From the NCBI GenBank assembly GCA_963843465.1, contig CAWJKP010000002.1:806001-870000 (forward strand): a stretch of DNA of 64,000 nucleotides, in the 5' to 3' direction. Each line of letters opens with the position of its first letter. Position 1 is the stretch's first letter. Positions 42,723 through 51,585 of this stretch are shown piece by piece. Source of the DNA: CAWJKP01 sp963843465. Its GTDB lineage: Bacteria > Planctomycetota > Planctomycetia > Pirellulales > Thermoguttaceae. A program made the position numbers and the translations under genes. The notes under the pieces are model-generated. The model was not told where the DNA came from and did no database searches. It saw only the letters and a list, made by a program, of their open reading frames with translations.

Positions 42723-44026
42723 GTGAAGTTAATCAATGGCTTGGTTATTGGTTTCGCGGTCTTTTTCGGATGCTATCCTGGGTGTGTATCCTCGGCCAGC
42801 CCCGATCCGGCACGCAATCGTCCTTCTGCCGCCGAGGTCCGGAAGTGGGCGGATGATCGTTTGCGCGCCGAATTGGAGAAGGCTGAACTCGGCGAGGAGG
42901 ACGAATGCCTCTTGGTGGAGGTGGTTCGCCGCGGGGGGAAGGATGGAGGAAATTCCTTGCGGCACGTCATGGCGCGCTAATGCGGTTGATCGAAAGCCCG
43001 GCGCCGTCCTTGGAAAGGGCAATGGATATACCGCGCCTGAGCAACCTTCATTTGTTGACGGCCTTGCGTCGCGTTCAGAAGAAACCCGACCCGCTACGGA
43101 TTCTCGTGGCGGGGAAGCTGAAGCGAGGCTACTCTCTTCAAGAGAAACCCCGTTTTACCCTGCTGCTTACAAATCTCGATGAGGAAAAACAACCGGTGAC
43201 GGGTTTCACCGTCGGGGGCGACTATCGTACCGGCCGATTGGCGCGATGGCGATTTGAGGTTCGTGATGAGAAGGGGCGGCTGTTGCCCATCATCGGCCCG
43301 GGGCTGTTGATGGGCGGCGGACTTGGTCACTGGGAGACGCTGGAGTATGGCGAATCGTGGAAGGCGGAGCTGCCTCTGGAGAGCTACGTCCATATTTCCG
43401 CTCCCGGCAAGTATACTCTCCGCGTTTTCTACCACAACCGCGAAGAGATTGTGGACCGCCAAGATATTAGTGATCTCTTAACATCGCACTCTCCGGATAT
43501 CGCGTTGGAGGTAGCGCCGATCTCGGTTTCAGTCACTGATGAGCAGCGGCGAAATGCGCGGAAGTGGATATCCCAGCTACCGGACGCCGGGCCGGTCAGA
43601 ATGGCAATCGGCGGAATCGTGGAGTGCAAGGATTTCCTGGACCCCGATTCGCCGGCCGGCCGCCTTCAGAGAATGTACAACTCGGCCCTGCCGGATTTGA
43701 TTGACGGGGCGCTGGATCCAAGCCTCAAACCCGGGCAAAGGGCCTGGGTGCTCGGCTTGCTGTTCGCTATCACCGGCCACAATGATCCCCGTGGGGTACC
43801 GGACGACCTGTCCGCCGGGAGGGAATTGCTTGGCTCATACGAATATACCGGTGGTCGGGGGATGGGTTCAACCCGTCTCTGGGTAGCTGATTCATACGAG
43901 TACTCCAGCGAGGCCGGAAGCGGATCGTTCCGTGGTGGAAAGATCAACCCTGAGAAGCAGCGGGCGTTCGCGGAGAAGTGGCGGGTGTGGAAGACAAACG
44001 GATACTATACCTTGCAGAAGCGGTAA
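42723..44026 (+). CDS. Exported hypothetical protein, frameshifted
   Basis: About 434 residues if read through. GTG 42723 has GAGGAG upstream and opens a lipoprotein-like signal (VIGFAVFFGCYPGC). A helical region ends at VEVVRRGG, where the frame breaks near 42925-42940 in a GGGGGG run; one base appears lost. The main part then continues with RKFLAARHGALMRLIESP and a beta-rich domain (YSLQEKPRFTLLLTNLDEE, ISAPGKYTLRVFYHN). The family is not recognised. It precedes the MazG-like gene by three bases. Confidence 0.65.
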
Positions 44027-44029
44027 CCC

Positions 44030-44383
44030 ATGCCCGACGATACCCCCGCACCTCAACCACCCGCCAACGCCGCTCCGGCGAAGTTCAGCCTGGCCGACTT
44101 CCAGCAGCTCATTCGCCAGATGTATCTGAAAAAAGATCTGGCGAGGGGAGTCGATGGGACATTTATGTGGCTGATGGAGGAGATCGGCGAGCTGGCCGCC
44201 GCCCTGCGCAACGGGTCGCAGCAGGAGAAGTCGGCCGAGTTTGCCGACGTGTTGGCCTGGCTGGCCACGATCGCCAATGTGGCGGGCGTCGATCTGACCG
44301 AGGCGGTCGCCCAGAAGTACGGCTCCGGGTGTCCCGGGTGCGGGCATCTCGTCTGCACTTGCCCCGATGCGGGGAAGCCATGA
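44030..44383 (+). CDS. MazG-like nucleotide pyrophosphohydrolase with Cys tail
   Basis: A 117-residue all-alpha NTP-PPase. The metal-binding pattern is WLMEEIGELAAALR followed by EFADVLAWLATIAN. The C-terminus adds GCPGCGHLVCTC, a four-cysteine cluster that may bind zinc and is not part of ordinary MazG. Probably hydrolyses non-canonical NTPs. ATG 44030 lies three bases after the preceding stop, and its own stop overlaps the next start as ATGA. Confidence 0.88.
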   Translation: MPDDTPAPQPPANAAPAKFSLADFQQLIRQMYLKKDLARGVDGTFMWLMEEIGELAAALRNGSQQEKSAEFADVLAWLATIANVAGVDLTEAVAQKYGSGCPGCGHLVCTCPDAGKP

Positions 44384-46970
44384 GCGGCGACCAATATTCA
44401 GTATGGTGGGACAAGGCCGCCGTGGCGGCCGCCGGCCCACCAAGGGTCGGGGGCCGGACCGGTGGGCCGGCGCTCGCGATGCGCGAGCTTGTCCCACCCT
44501 ACGCACACGTGCTTGACCCACCCTCCTCACTAGCCCGAAGCGCAAGCGCGGGACCAGGCCGCGACCCTCGCTTGCGCTTCGGGCTAGTGACTGCCGCGAT
44601 CTTCGCCTTGCTGTTTTCCGCCGCCCTGCCCTGCCCTGCCCTGGCCGGACGGACCATGCTGCGCACGGTGCCCGCGGCCGACGCGGTCGAGATCGTGCGG
44701 GTCGAGGTGGGGTTTTCCGGCTGTTACAAACCGGGACTCTGGACGCCGGTGGCGGTCACGCTCCGGGCGCAATCCAGGCGCAGTGCGGCGAGCTTTCGAT
44801 CACCGTGCCCGACGGCGACGGCGTACCCAGCCGTGTCTCGACCGGCGAGGCGGATTCTTGCCTTCTGCCGGCCGGGCAGGAGAGCCGGGTGATGCTCTAC
44901 GTCCGCTTCGGCCGCGTCCGCAGCGAAGCGAAGGTCGAGTTTCGCGCCGCCGACGGACGCATAACCCGGCGGCTGTTCAAGGCGGCCGACGCGGCCGACG
45001 ACGCCCACCTCCCCCCTGCCCTGCTGCCCAGCCAGGAGTTGATCCTGGTCGTCGGCGCGGGGTCCGTCGGTGTGGACGACGCGGTGGCCATGGTCCACCA
45101 GGACCCCGCCGAAAGGAGCGTCGTCGCGCGCGTGGAGAGCTTCGACCGGCTCCCCGACCGCTGGTACGGCTACGAAGGCGTCGACGCGGTCGTGCTGGCC
45201 ACCAGCCAACCGCGGATCTACGCCGGCCTGAAGCCTGAGGACCCCAAGATCCAGGCCCTGGCCGAGTGGCTCCAGACGGGCGGGCGGCTGCTGTTGTGTG
45301 CGGGCCAGCAGGCCGACCAGGTCCTCCGCCCTGGCGGTCCGCTCGCCGTCTTCGCCCCCGGCCGCTTCCAGGAAATGACGCGCTTGCGGCAACTGGGCGC
45401 GATCAAGTCGTTCAGCGGCAGCTCCCTGCCCTTGACCCTGGCTGATCCCGAGGGCCTGCGCGTGCCGGTGCTGGCCGGCGCCGGCGTGACCGTTAGCCCT
45501 GGCGGCCACGCCGGCGTGACCGTTAGCCCTGGCGGCGACGCCGGCGGCGTGGTCGAGATCCGCGAGGCGGACCTGCCGTTGTTGGTCCGCCAGGCCCGGG
45601 GTTTCGGCCAGTTGGTCTACCTGGCGCTGGACCCCGACCAGCCGCCGCTGGCCAACTGGGCTGATCGCGGCCGGCTGATGGCCCGGCTGTTGGACCTTTC
45701 CTCGACTGCGACCGAAGAAGCCGGCGGCAGCCGGGCCATGCTCCACTATGGGTTCACCGACATGGCCGGGCAGCTCCGCAGCGCCCTGGACTACTTCCCC
45801 GGCGTCGGGCTGGTGCCCTTCTGGACCGTGGTCGCGCTAGCGATCGTCTACCTGCTGGCGATCGGTCCGGGCGACTACTTCCTGCTGCGCCGCTTCTTGG
45901 GGCGGATGCAATGGACCTGGGTCTCCTTCCCGCTGGTCGTGGCGCTGGTCACCGCCGGCGCTTTGGCCCTGGCCCGGGCGATCAAGGGCGACCGCGTGCA
46001 GGTGAACCAGGTGGACCTGGTCGACGTCGACGCCGGCTCGGGCCGGGTCCGCGGCACCACCTGGGCCAACGTCTTCAGCCCCACGACCGAGCCCTATGAC
46101 ATTTCGCTGTCGCCCCGCCGGCCGCGCCGCGCTGCCGGCGTGGCCGCCGGGGATATTGACCCGGCAAGAAAGTACGTCAGGCTTTCCAGCCTGACGAAAC
46201 AGTCAAGTCAGGCTGGAAAGCCTGACGTACTCGTGAGCTGGCTGGGTCTGCCGGGCGAGGCCCTGGGGGGCATGAATCCCCGGGCCAGCGACCCCACAGT
46301 CTGGAAGGGCGGCTACCGCTTCTCGCCCGGCCTGGAGACGCTCGACGGCGTGCCGATCCCGATCTGGTCGACCAAGAGCTTCACCGCCCGCTGGACGTCG
46401 CCGGCCGGGGCGTTTGTCGTCCCCGAGGCCAAGCTGGTCGAGGAGGACCGCGTGCCCACCGGCACCCTCACCAACCCCTTCGACTTCCCCCTGCACGACT
46501 GCCTGCTGGCCTACGGCAACTGGGTTTACCAACTGGGCGACTCGGGGACCGTCCAGCCGCATGAGACGATCACCGTCGGCTCGATGCTCATGCGCCGCGA
46601 GCTGCGGACCTTTCTCACCGGCCGCAAGAGCGTGTTGGACGACGACCCCGCCCACATGAAGGACAAGTTCCACGAGGAGCTGACCCCTTACGACCAGGGG
46701 AGCGTCGACGTGGCCTACGTGCTGCGGGCGATGATGTTTTTCCGCGCCGCCGGCGGCCGCGCGTACACCGGCCTGTGGAACCGCTACCAGGGGTTCGTCG
46801 ATTTCAGCGCCCTGCTCCAGGCCAACCGCGCCGTGCTGATGGCCGGCGTGCCGGACGACGTTTCCGCCGGCCGCCATGGCGCGGACCTGTTGCGCGACGG
46901 CCGGCCGATGGCCGGTCCCCGCGATCCGCACAAGGTGTTCTACCGTTTCGTCTTCCCCGTTTCCCAGTAG
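44380..46970 (+). CDS. Exporter-associated membrane protein, paralogue of 1423-4221, frameshifted
   Basis: About 863 residues if read through. The first ~70 residues are encoded by two palindromic elements (44401-44589). The signal peptide (VTAAIFALLFSAALPCPALAG), a beta-rich domain, a GATase-like part (WLQTGGRLLLCAGQQADQVL) and two membrane spans near 480-535 (WTVVALAIVYLLAIGPGDYFL; FPLVVALVTAGALALARAI) follow. A beta-rich C-terminal region ends the protein. The frame breaks at 44765-44790 with one base lost; restoring it gives QAQCGELSITVPDGDG. Two further repeat elements lie in frame (45484-45543 and 46171-46231). It is followed by an ABC ATPase after eight bases. Confidence 0.75.
44401..44589. 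repeat. Two palindromic elements at the gene start
   Basis: The first (44401-44512) has GTATGGTGGGACAAGGC at one end and GCTTGTCCCACCCTAC at the other. The second (44528-44589) has arms CACTAGCCCGAAGCGCAAGC and its inverse. Both are read in frame before the signal peptide of the membrane protein. Confidence 0.8.
46171..46231. repeat. In-frame palindrome AGTACGTCAGGCTTTCCAGC
   Basis: AGTACGTCAGGCTTTCCAGC is mirrored by GCTGGAAAGCCTGACGTACT around a short loop. It is read through in frame as KYVRLSSLTKQ and SSQAGKPDVL inside the C-terminal domain of the membrane protein, next to a GCGTGGCCGCCGGGG half-element. Confidence 0.88.
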
Positions 46971-46978
46971 CAGGCACG

Positions 46979-47904
46979 ATGATCAAGACCCAAGACCTGA
47001 CCAAAGTCTACGGCGAGCTGCGGGCGGTGAACAACCTCACGCTGGAGCTGAGCCAGGGCGACCTGTTCGGCTTCATCGGCCCCAACGGCTCGGGCAAGAC
47101 CACCACCATGCGGATGCTGGCCACGCTCCTGCAGCCGAGCTGGGGCGAGGGCTACGTCTGCGACTACTCGATCTACACGCATCCCAAGGAGATCCGCCGC
47201 CTGATCGGCTACATGCCCGACTTCTTCGGCGTCTACGACGACATGAAGGTCATCGAGTACCTGGAGTTTTTCGCCGCCGCCTACCGCATCAAGGGCCCGG
47301 CCCGGCGCAAGGTCTGCGAAGAGATGCTGGCCCTGGTCGACCTGGGCTACAAGCGCGACGCCTTCGTGACCAGCCTCTCCCGCGGCATGACCCAGCGGCT
47401 GGGCCTGGCCCGGGTGCTGTTGCACGATCCCCAGGTGCTGCTGCTGGACGAGCCGGCCAGCGGCCTGGACCCCCGCGCCGGATCGAGATCCGCGGGCTGT
47501 TGAAGGAGCTCAGCAAGCTGGGCAAGACGATCATGGTCTCCAGCCACATCCTGCCCGAGTTGGCCGACATCTGCAACAAGGTGGGCATCATCGAGCAGGG
47601 CGTGCTCAAGGTCAGTGCGGAAGTGGCCAAAGTGATGGGCCTCGTCCGCCAGCAGCCGGTGCTGGACATCGGCGTCGGCGGCGACCCGGCCGCAGCCGCC
47701 AAGCTGTTGGACGGTCACCCTTTGATCGACCGCATCGAGATCCGCGACGGCCGGTTGTTTGTCACCCTGGCCAAGGGCGTCGAGGACTACAGCGACCTGG
47801 CCACGCTGTTGGTCCAAGGCGGCGTCAAGCTGCACACCTTCAAGATCGACGAGATCAACCTGGAGACCGCCTTCATGGCCCTGACCAAGGGCATCACGGC
47901 GTAA
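46979..47904 (+). CDS. ABC transporter ATP-binding protein, frameshifted after Walker B
   Basis: About 308 residues if read through and closely similar to the ATPase at 5001. Walker A GPNGSGKTT, signature LSRGMTQRL, Walker B VLLLDEPASGLDP. The frame breaks at 47480-47492 directly after GLDPRA; one C restored gives GLDPRARIEIRGLLKELSKLG. The C-terminal half (TIMVSSHILPELADICNKVG) is one base back. It begins eight bases after the membrane protein gene, so the two form one transcript. No permease follows; a heptamer array and a convergent gene do. Confidence 0.88.
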
Positions 47905-47910
47905 CAAGCT

Positions 47911-48020
47911 GAATGAAAAATGAAAAATGCAAAATGTAAAATGAAAAAGGCAAAATGAGAGACGGCAGATAGTAATCGCCATTCTTGATTTTTCATTTTG
48001 CATTTTGCATTTTGCATTCT
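47911..48020. repeat. Heptamer array AAAATGN with inverted TTTTGCA arm
   Basis: Units AAAATGA, AAAATGC, AAAATGT (47914-47960) are mirrored by TCATTTTGCATTTTGC units (47990-48018). It lies between convergent genes and is the only strongly AT-rich array of the set. The arms and A/T runs could terminate transcription from both sides. Confidence 0.85.
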
Positions 48021-48029
48021 TCTTCCTTC

Positions 48030-48827
48030 TCAATACCGTGCGATCTCCTTGCCGGATCGATCGGGCCAGATCGCGGCGACGAACTGCTGGGCGCAGGCGG
48101 TGAGCATCCGCAGGTCGCTGGCGACGGCGATGAACTGCATCCCTTCGGCCGCCCGGGCCAGCGCCGAGGGCGGGTCCATGACGTGCATGCCCAGCGGAAC
48201 CCGGGCCGCTCGGGCGATCGCCAAGGTACGCTGGATCATCGCCTCGTGTTCTTGGGGCGTGGGGAAACGGCCGTCGGCGGCCCGCATGGTGAAGCGCAGA
48301 TCGGCCGGGCCGATGAAGACCGCGTCGCAGCCGGGGAGGCGGTAGATGGCCTCGGCGTTGTCCACTCCTTGCGGGCTCTCGGTCTGCAGGACGACCAGGA
48401 TCTCGTCGTTGGCCTGCTGGTAGTAATCGCCCGGCGTGGCGGCGAAGTTCAAGGCGTGCATCCCGCCGCCGACGCTGCGATTGCCCAGCGGCGGATAGCG
48501 GGCCGCGTCGATCGCCGCGCGGGCCTGTTGGACGGTGTTGACCATCGGCACCACGATGCCGAAGGCCCCGGCGTCCAAGGCCCGCTTGATGCAGTAGTGG
48601 TCGCCCTCCGGCACCCGGGCCAGCGGCACGCAGCCCGCCTCCGCCACCAGGGCGAAGATCACCGCCGCCTGCGACCAGTCGATGGCGGCGTGTTCCAGGT
48701 CCAAGGTCAGCCACTCGAACCCGCAGCGGGCCAGCACCCGCGCCGAGTGAACGTCGCCCAAAGAGAGCCAGGTGCCGAACGTCGCCTGGCCGGCACGCAG
48801 TTTCTGTTTGACGGGATTGGTTTTCAT
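48030..48827 (-). CDS. HpcH/HpaI-family aldolase
   Basis: A 265-residue class II pyruvate-type aldolase. Family marks are FGTWLSLGDVHSARVLARCG, WLTLDLEHAAIDW, the metal-binding Glu in LQTESPQGVDNAEAI and VFIGPADLRFTM. Such enzymes cleave 4-hydroxy-2-oxo acids to pyruvate and an aldehyde. The particular substrate is not evident from neighbours. ATG 48827 matches the family start. Intact and apparently monocistronic. Confidence 0.9.
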   Translation of the reverse strand: MKTNPVKQKLRAGQATFGTWLSLGDVHSARVLARCGFEWLTLDLEHAAIDWSQAAVIFALVAEAGCVPLARVPEGDHYCIKRALDAGAFGIVVPMVNTVQQARAAIDAARYPPLGNRSVGGGMHALNFAATPGDYYQQANDEILVVLQTESPQGVDNAEAIYRLPGCDAVFIGPADLRFTMRAADGRFPTPQEHEAMIQRTLAIARAARVPLGMHVMDPPSALARAAEGMQFIAVASDLRMLTACAQQFVAAIWPDRSGKEIARY

Positions 48828-49386
48828 GGTTGGTTTCCGTCGCGGAAAGTCGTAGGGTGGGACCAGGCCGCGGTGGCGGCCGCCGGCCCACCATCGGCCG
48901 AGCGTAAGGTCGATCGACGGGTACCGCTTGAGGGATCGTCGGCGAGATCATAGATTGTAGGGTGGGTCGAGCGCAGCGAGCCCCACCATTTTTCTGTCCC
49001 GGAGGGACATCTCACAATAGCCCAGCGAGTCACATCGTTTCTGGGCACATTGAGCGTGTAAACGCGCCGTTTTTCGCTGTAAGTCCTTATTTCTCGGTTG
49101 CTTATGCCGCGTCATCGCCTGTCACCGCCGCGTCGAAACAGGAGGCTATTACGCTATTTTGATCCGATTCTGCCGCTTTTCAAGGGACAAAACAAGGACA
49201 AAGTGAAGGGTGATAATGAATCACTTCTGGCTCGGGTGTTCGCCCTATTGGCAGCGGCCTTGACGGTCAGGCGGCGCGGCCACACTTGACTGACCTATTA
49301 TGTACTATTCGGTCCTTGTCGGCAAAGGCGGTTCTCGCGCATCGTGGCGGAAACGTGACGACCTGAGACGGAGTAGTTACCACCTG
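48828..49386. other. Gene-poor region with half-palindromes
   Basis: Holds single arms GTAGGGTGGGACCAGGCC (48852) and GTAGGGTGGGTCGAGCGCAG (48957-48989), without their partners. From about 49040 the DNA becomes less GC-rich with no convincing gene before 49387. Confidence 0.55.
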
Positions 49387-49761
49387 ATGAACCCAGAAGT
49401 CAAGGCGCTCTTCCAGCAGTACCTCGAACCGACCGAGGGCGACAAGGCTGCCGCAGCCTCCCTTGTCGTCGCCCACTTTCTGGCAGCCGGACGCAACCCG
49501 TCCGTCATCAATCAGCCACTCACGGTGCCAGAAGTCGCCAAGTTCCTACGTGTCCGACCCGACAAGGTGCTGTCGTGGATTCGCTCTGGCCGTCTGCAAG
49601 GCTACAACGTGGCTGAGAAAGAGAATGGGCGTCCCAAGTACCGAGTCAACCCGGAGCACCTGGAGGCGTTCACCAAGATGCGAATGCCACTTCCGCCGAT
49701 CCCCAAAGGGCGGCCACCGGGACGGCGGATTCCACAGCCGAAGTGGCGGCCACCTCTGTAA
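49387..49761 (+). CDS. Helix-turn-helix (excisionase/MerR-like) protein
   Basis: A 124-residue protein with a winged-helix domain of the excisionase type in its middle: PLTVPEVAKFLRVRPDKVLSWIRSGRLQGY (about 45-74), followed by RPKYRVNPEHLEAF. It is probably DNA-binding. A Pro/Arg-rich tail follows. ATG 49387 is chosen; a longer in-frame start at 49300 adds residues unlike the family. No integrase is nearby, so it may be a stand-alone regulator. Confidence 0.75.
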   Translation: MNPEVKALFQQYLEPTEGDKAAAASLVVAHFLAAGRNPSVINQPLTVPEVAKFLRVRPDKVLSWIRSGRLQGYNVAEKENGRPKYRVNPEHLEAFTKMRMPLPPIPKGRPPGRRIPQPKWRPPL

Positions 49762-50002
49762 ACGAACAAGGCTCGGGACATTGGCCCACACCGATGGCCG
49801 GCGTCGCCGCGCCCCTGGTGCTGCTGAGGGCAACAGAGAGCTACACAATCTCCAGCGGCAACCATCTGGTTCGCTGGATCGGGATCACCGGAGCTTCCCG
49901 GTCGCCGCAGAATCTCTACCGGGACCTTGGTGCAAATCCGTATTGCTGAACTCCGTTACTGCCAAGAAGTTCCGGCGGATTCGACTTGAGCGCAGGAGCC
50001 GC

Positions 50003-50031
50003 TTGAAAGGCGGGAGCCAGCCTGGTATAAA
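50003..50031 (+). promoter_or_regulatory. Sigma-70-like promoter of the enolase leader
   Basis: TTGAAA (50003-50008), a 17-base spacer and TATAAA (50026-50031). The expected start of transcription near 50038 lies about 30 bases before the riboswitch aptamer. Confidence 0.75.
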
Positions 50032-50067
50032 CTACATGGTTGCGACGCCCTTCGTCTCGGCCAACAT

Positions 50068-50138
50068 GAGGGATGGAGTCCCCCCCAAACCGCCGACAAC
50101 CGCTTCGCAGCGGTGGAGTACGGCTGACGACTCCTACC
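50068..50138 (+). ncRNA. Fluoride riboswitch (crcB motif) of enolase
   Basis: Stem GGG/CCC (50070-50072 with 50081-50083) encloses loop ATGGAGTC. The loop bases GGAGTC (50075-50080) form a perfect six-base pseudoknot with GACTCC (50129-50134). The conserved AAACCGCC, the GCCG/CGGC stem (50092-50095 with 50121-50124) and the closing CTGACGACTCCTACC all match the crcB consensus. This RNA binds fluoride with magnesium. Enolase is the classic fluoride-inhibited enzyme and a known target of this riboswitch class. Confidence 0.93.
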
Positions 50139-50185
50139 GGGTTTTGCTCAAACCGGGTGGGAGGTGTCGGGGCGGAAAGACTTTG

Positions 50186-50226
50186 AAAACTCCCACAGGG
50201 CGATGCCCTTGCGGGGGTTTTTTGTT
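50186..50226 (+). terminator. Expression-platform terminator of the enolase riboswitch
   Basis: AAAACTCCC pairs with GGGGGTTTT around an inner AGGGC/GCCCT stem and is followed by six T. CTCCCAC (50190-50196) in its 5' arm is complementary to GTGGGAG (50157-50163), giving an alternative antiterminator. GGTGGGAG (50156-50163) can instead pair with the aptamer strand CTCCTACC. Confidence 0.85.
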
Positions 50227-50292
50227 GCGCCAACTGGAAGCCGAACCGACTCGGGAATCCCCGAATAAACCAACACCGTCAAGGAGAAAGCG

Positions 50293-51558
50293 ATGACGAG
50301 AACGATCGAAGCGATTCGTGCGATGGAGATTCTCGATTCCCGAGGCAATCCGACTGTGAGGGTTCGTGTGACTCTGGCGGGCGGCGTTACCGCGTCGGCC
50401 GCCGTGCCGTCCGGGGCTTCCACCGGCGAGAACGAGGCCCTGGAACTCCGCGACGGCGACAAGAAACGCTACGGCGGGAAGGGTGTCCTCAAGGCGGTCG
50501 CCAACGTCAATGACACGATCGCACCCAAGCTGCTGGGCCTGGACCCAGCGCGGCAAGCCGAGATCGACCGCCTGATGATCGACCTGGACGGCACGTCCAC
50601 CAAGAGCAAGTTGGGGGCCAACGCGATCCTGGGCGTGTCGATGGCGGTGGCTCGGGCGGCGGCGATCGCGGCCGATCTGCCGCTTTACGCTTACTTGGGC
50701 GGGACGGGAGCCGTGCGGCTGCCGGTGCCGCAGATGAACATCCTCAACGGCGGCAAGCACGCCGACAACAGCGTGGACTTCCAGGAGTTCATGGCAATGC
50801 CGATCGGCGCGCCAAACTTCGCCGAGGCGCTCCGCTACGTGGCTGAGACCTTCCACGCCCTGAAAGGCATTTTGCACAAGCGGGGCTACGCCACCAGCGT
50901 CGGCGACGAGGGCGGCTTCGCGCCCAACCTCAAGAGCAACGAGGAAGCCTGCGAAGTGATTATCGAGGCGATCAAGGCTGCGGGCTACCAGCCCGGCAAG
51001 GACATCGCCATCGCCCTGGACCCGGCGGCCAGTTCCTTTTACGAGGAGGGGGCCTACAACCTGGCCAAGTCGGGCCAAGGCAAGAAGAACAGCGCGCAGA
51101 TGACGGCCCTTTACAAGGGATGGGTGGAGAAGTACCCGATCGTCTCCATCGAGGACGGCCTGGCAGAGAACGACTGGGAGGGATTCCGTGAGCACACCGC
51201 CGCGCTGGGTGGCAAAATCCAGATCGTCGGCGACGACATCTACGTGACCAACACGAAATTCATCGCCCGCGGAATCAAGGAGAAGTCCACTAACGCCGTG
51301 CTCATCAAGCTCAACCAGATCGGCTCGGTGACGGAGACCATCAAGGCCATCGAGATGTGCCGGAAGGCCGGCTGGGGCTACGTGGTGTCGCACCGCTCGG
51401 GCGAGACGGAAGACGCCTTCCTGGCCGACTTCGCCGTGGCGATGGGTGGCGGCCAGATCAAGACCGGTTCCGCCTGCCGCAGCGAGCGGATCGCCAAGTA
51501 CAACCGACTGCTGGAGATCGAAGCCGAATTGGGCAAGGCGGCCGTATTCGGACGGTGA
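50293..51558 (+). CDS. eno: Enolase
   Basis: Cytosolic glycolytic enzyme converting 2-phosphoglycerate to phosphoenolpyruvate, 421 residues, intact. Motifs are EILDSRGNPTVRVRV, SGASTGENEALELRDGD, the catalytic Glu regions GDEGGFAPN and SIEDGLAENDWEG, and the lysine and histidine segments LIKLNQIGSVTETI and VVSHRSGETED. AAGGAG lies just before ATG 50293. A fluoride riboswitch controls the transcript. Fluoride with phosphate inhibits enolase, so the logic is to raise enzyme supply during fluoride stress. Confidence 0.97.
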   Translation: MTRTIEAIRAMEILDSRGNPTVRVRVTLAGGVTASAAVPSGASTGENEALELRDGDKKRYGGKGVLKAVANVNDTIAPKLLGLDPARQAEIDRLMIDLDGTSTKSKLGANAILGVSMAVARAAAIAADLPLYAYLGGTGAVRLPVPQMNILNGGKHADNSVDFQEFMAMPIGAPNFAEALRYVAETFHALKGILHKRGYATSVGDEGGFAPNLKSNEEACEVIIEAIKAAGYQPGKDIAIALDPAASSFYEEGAYNLAKSGQGKKNSAQMTALYKGWVEKYPIVSIEDGLAENDWEGFREHTAALGGKIQIVGDDIYVTNTKFIARGIKEKSTNAVLIKLNQIGSVTETIKAIEMCRKAGWGYVVSHRSGETEDAFLADFAVAMGGGQIKTGSACRSERIAKYNRLLEIEAELGKAAVFGR

Positions 51559-51585
51559 CGATCTGAGCCGGCTGGCTTTCCACCA

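Noticed and set aside
49463..50296. A 277-residue plus-strand frame before enolase
   Set aside because: It overlaps the HTH gene in another frame and covers the promoter, fluoride aptamer and terminator; codon pattern is not protein-like.
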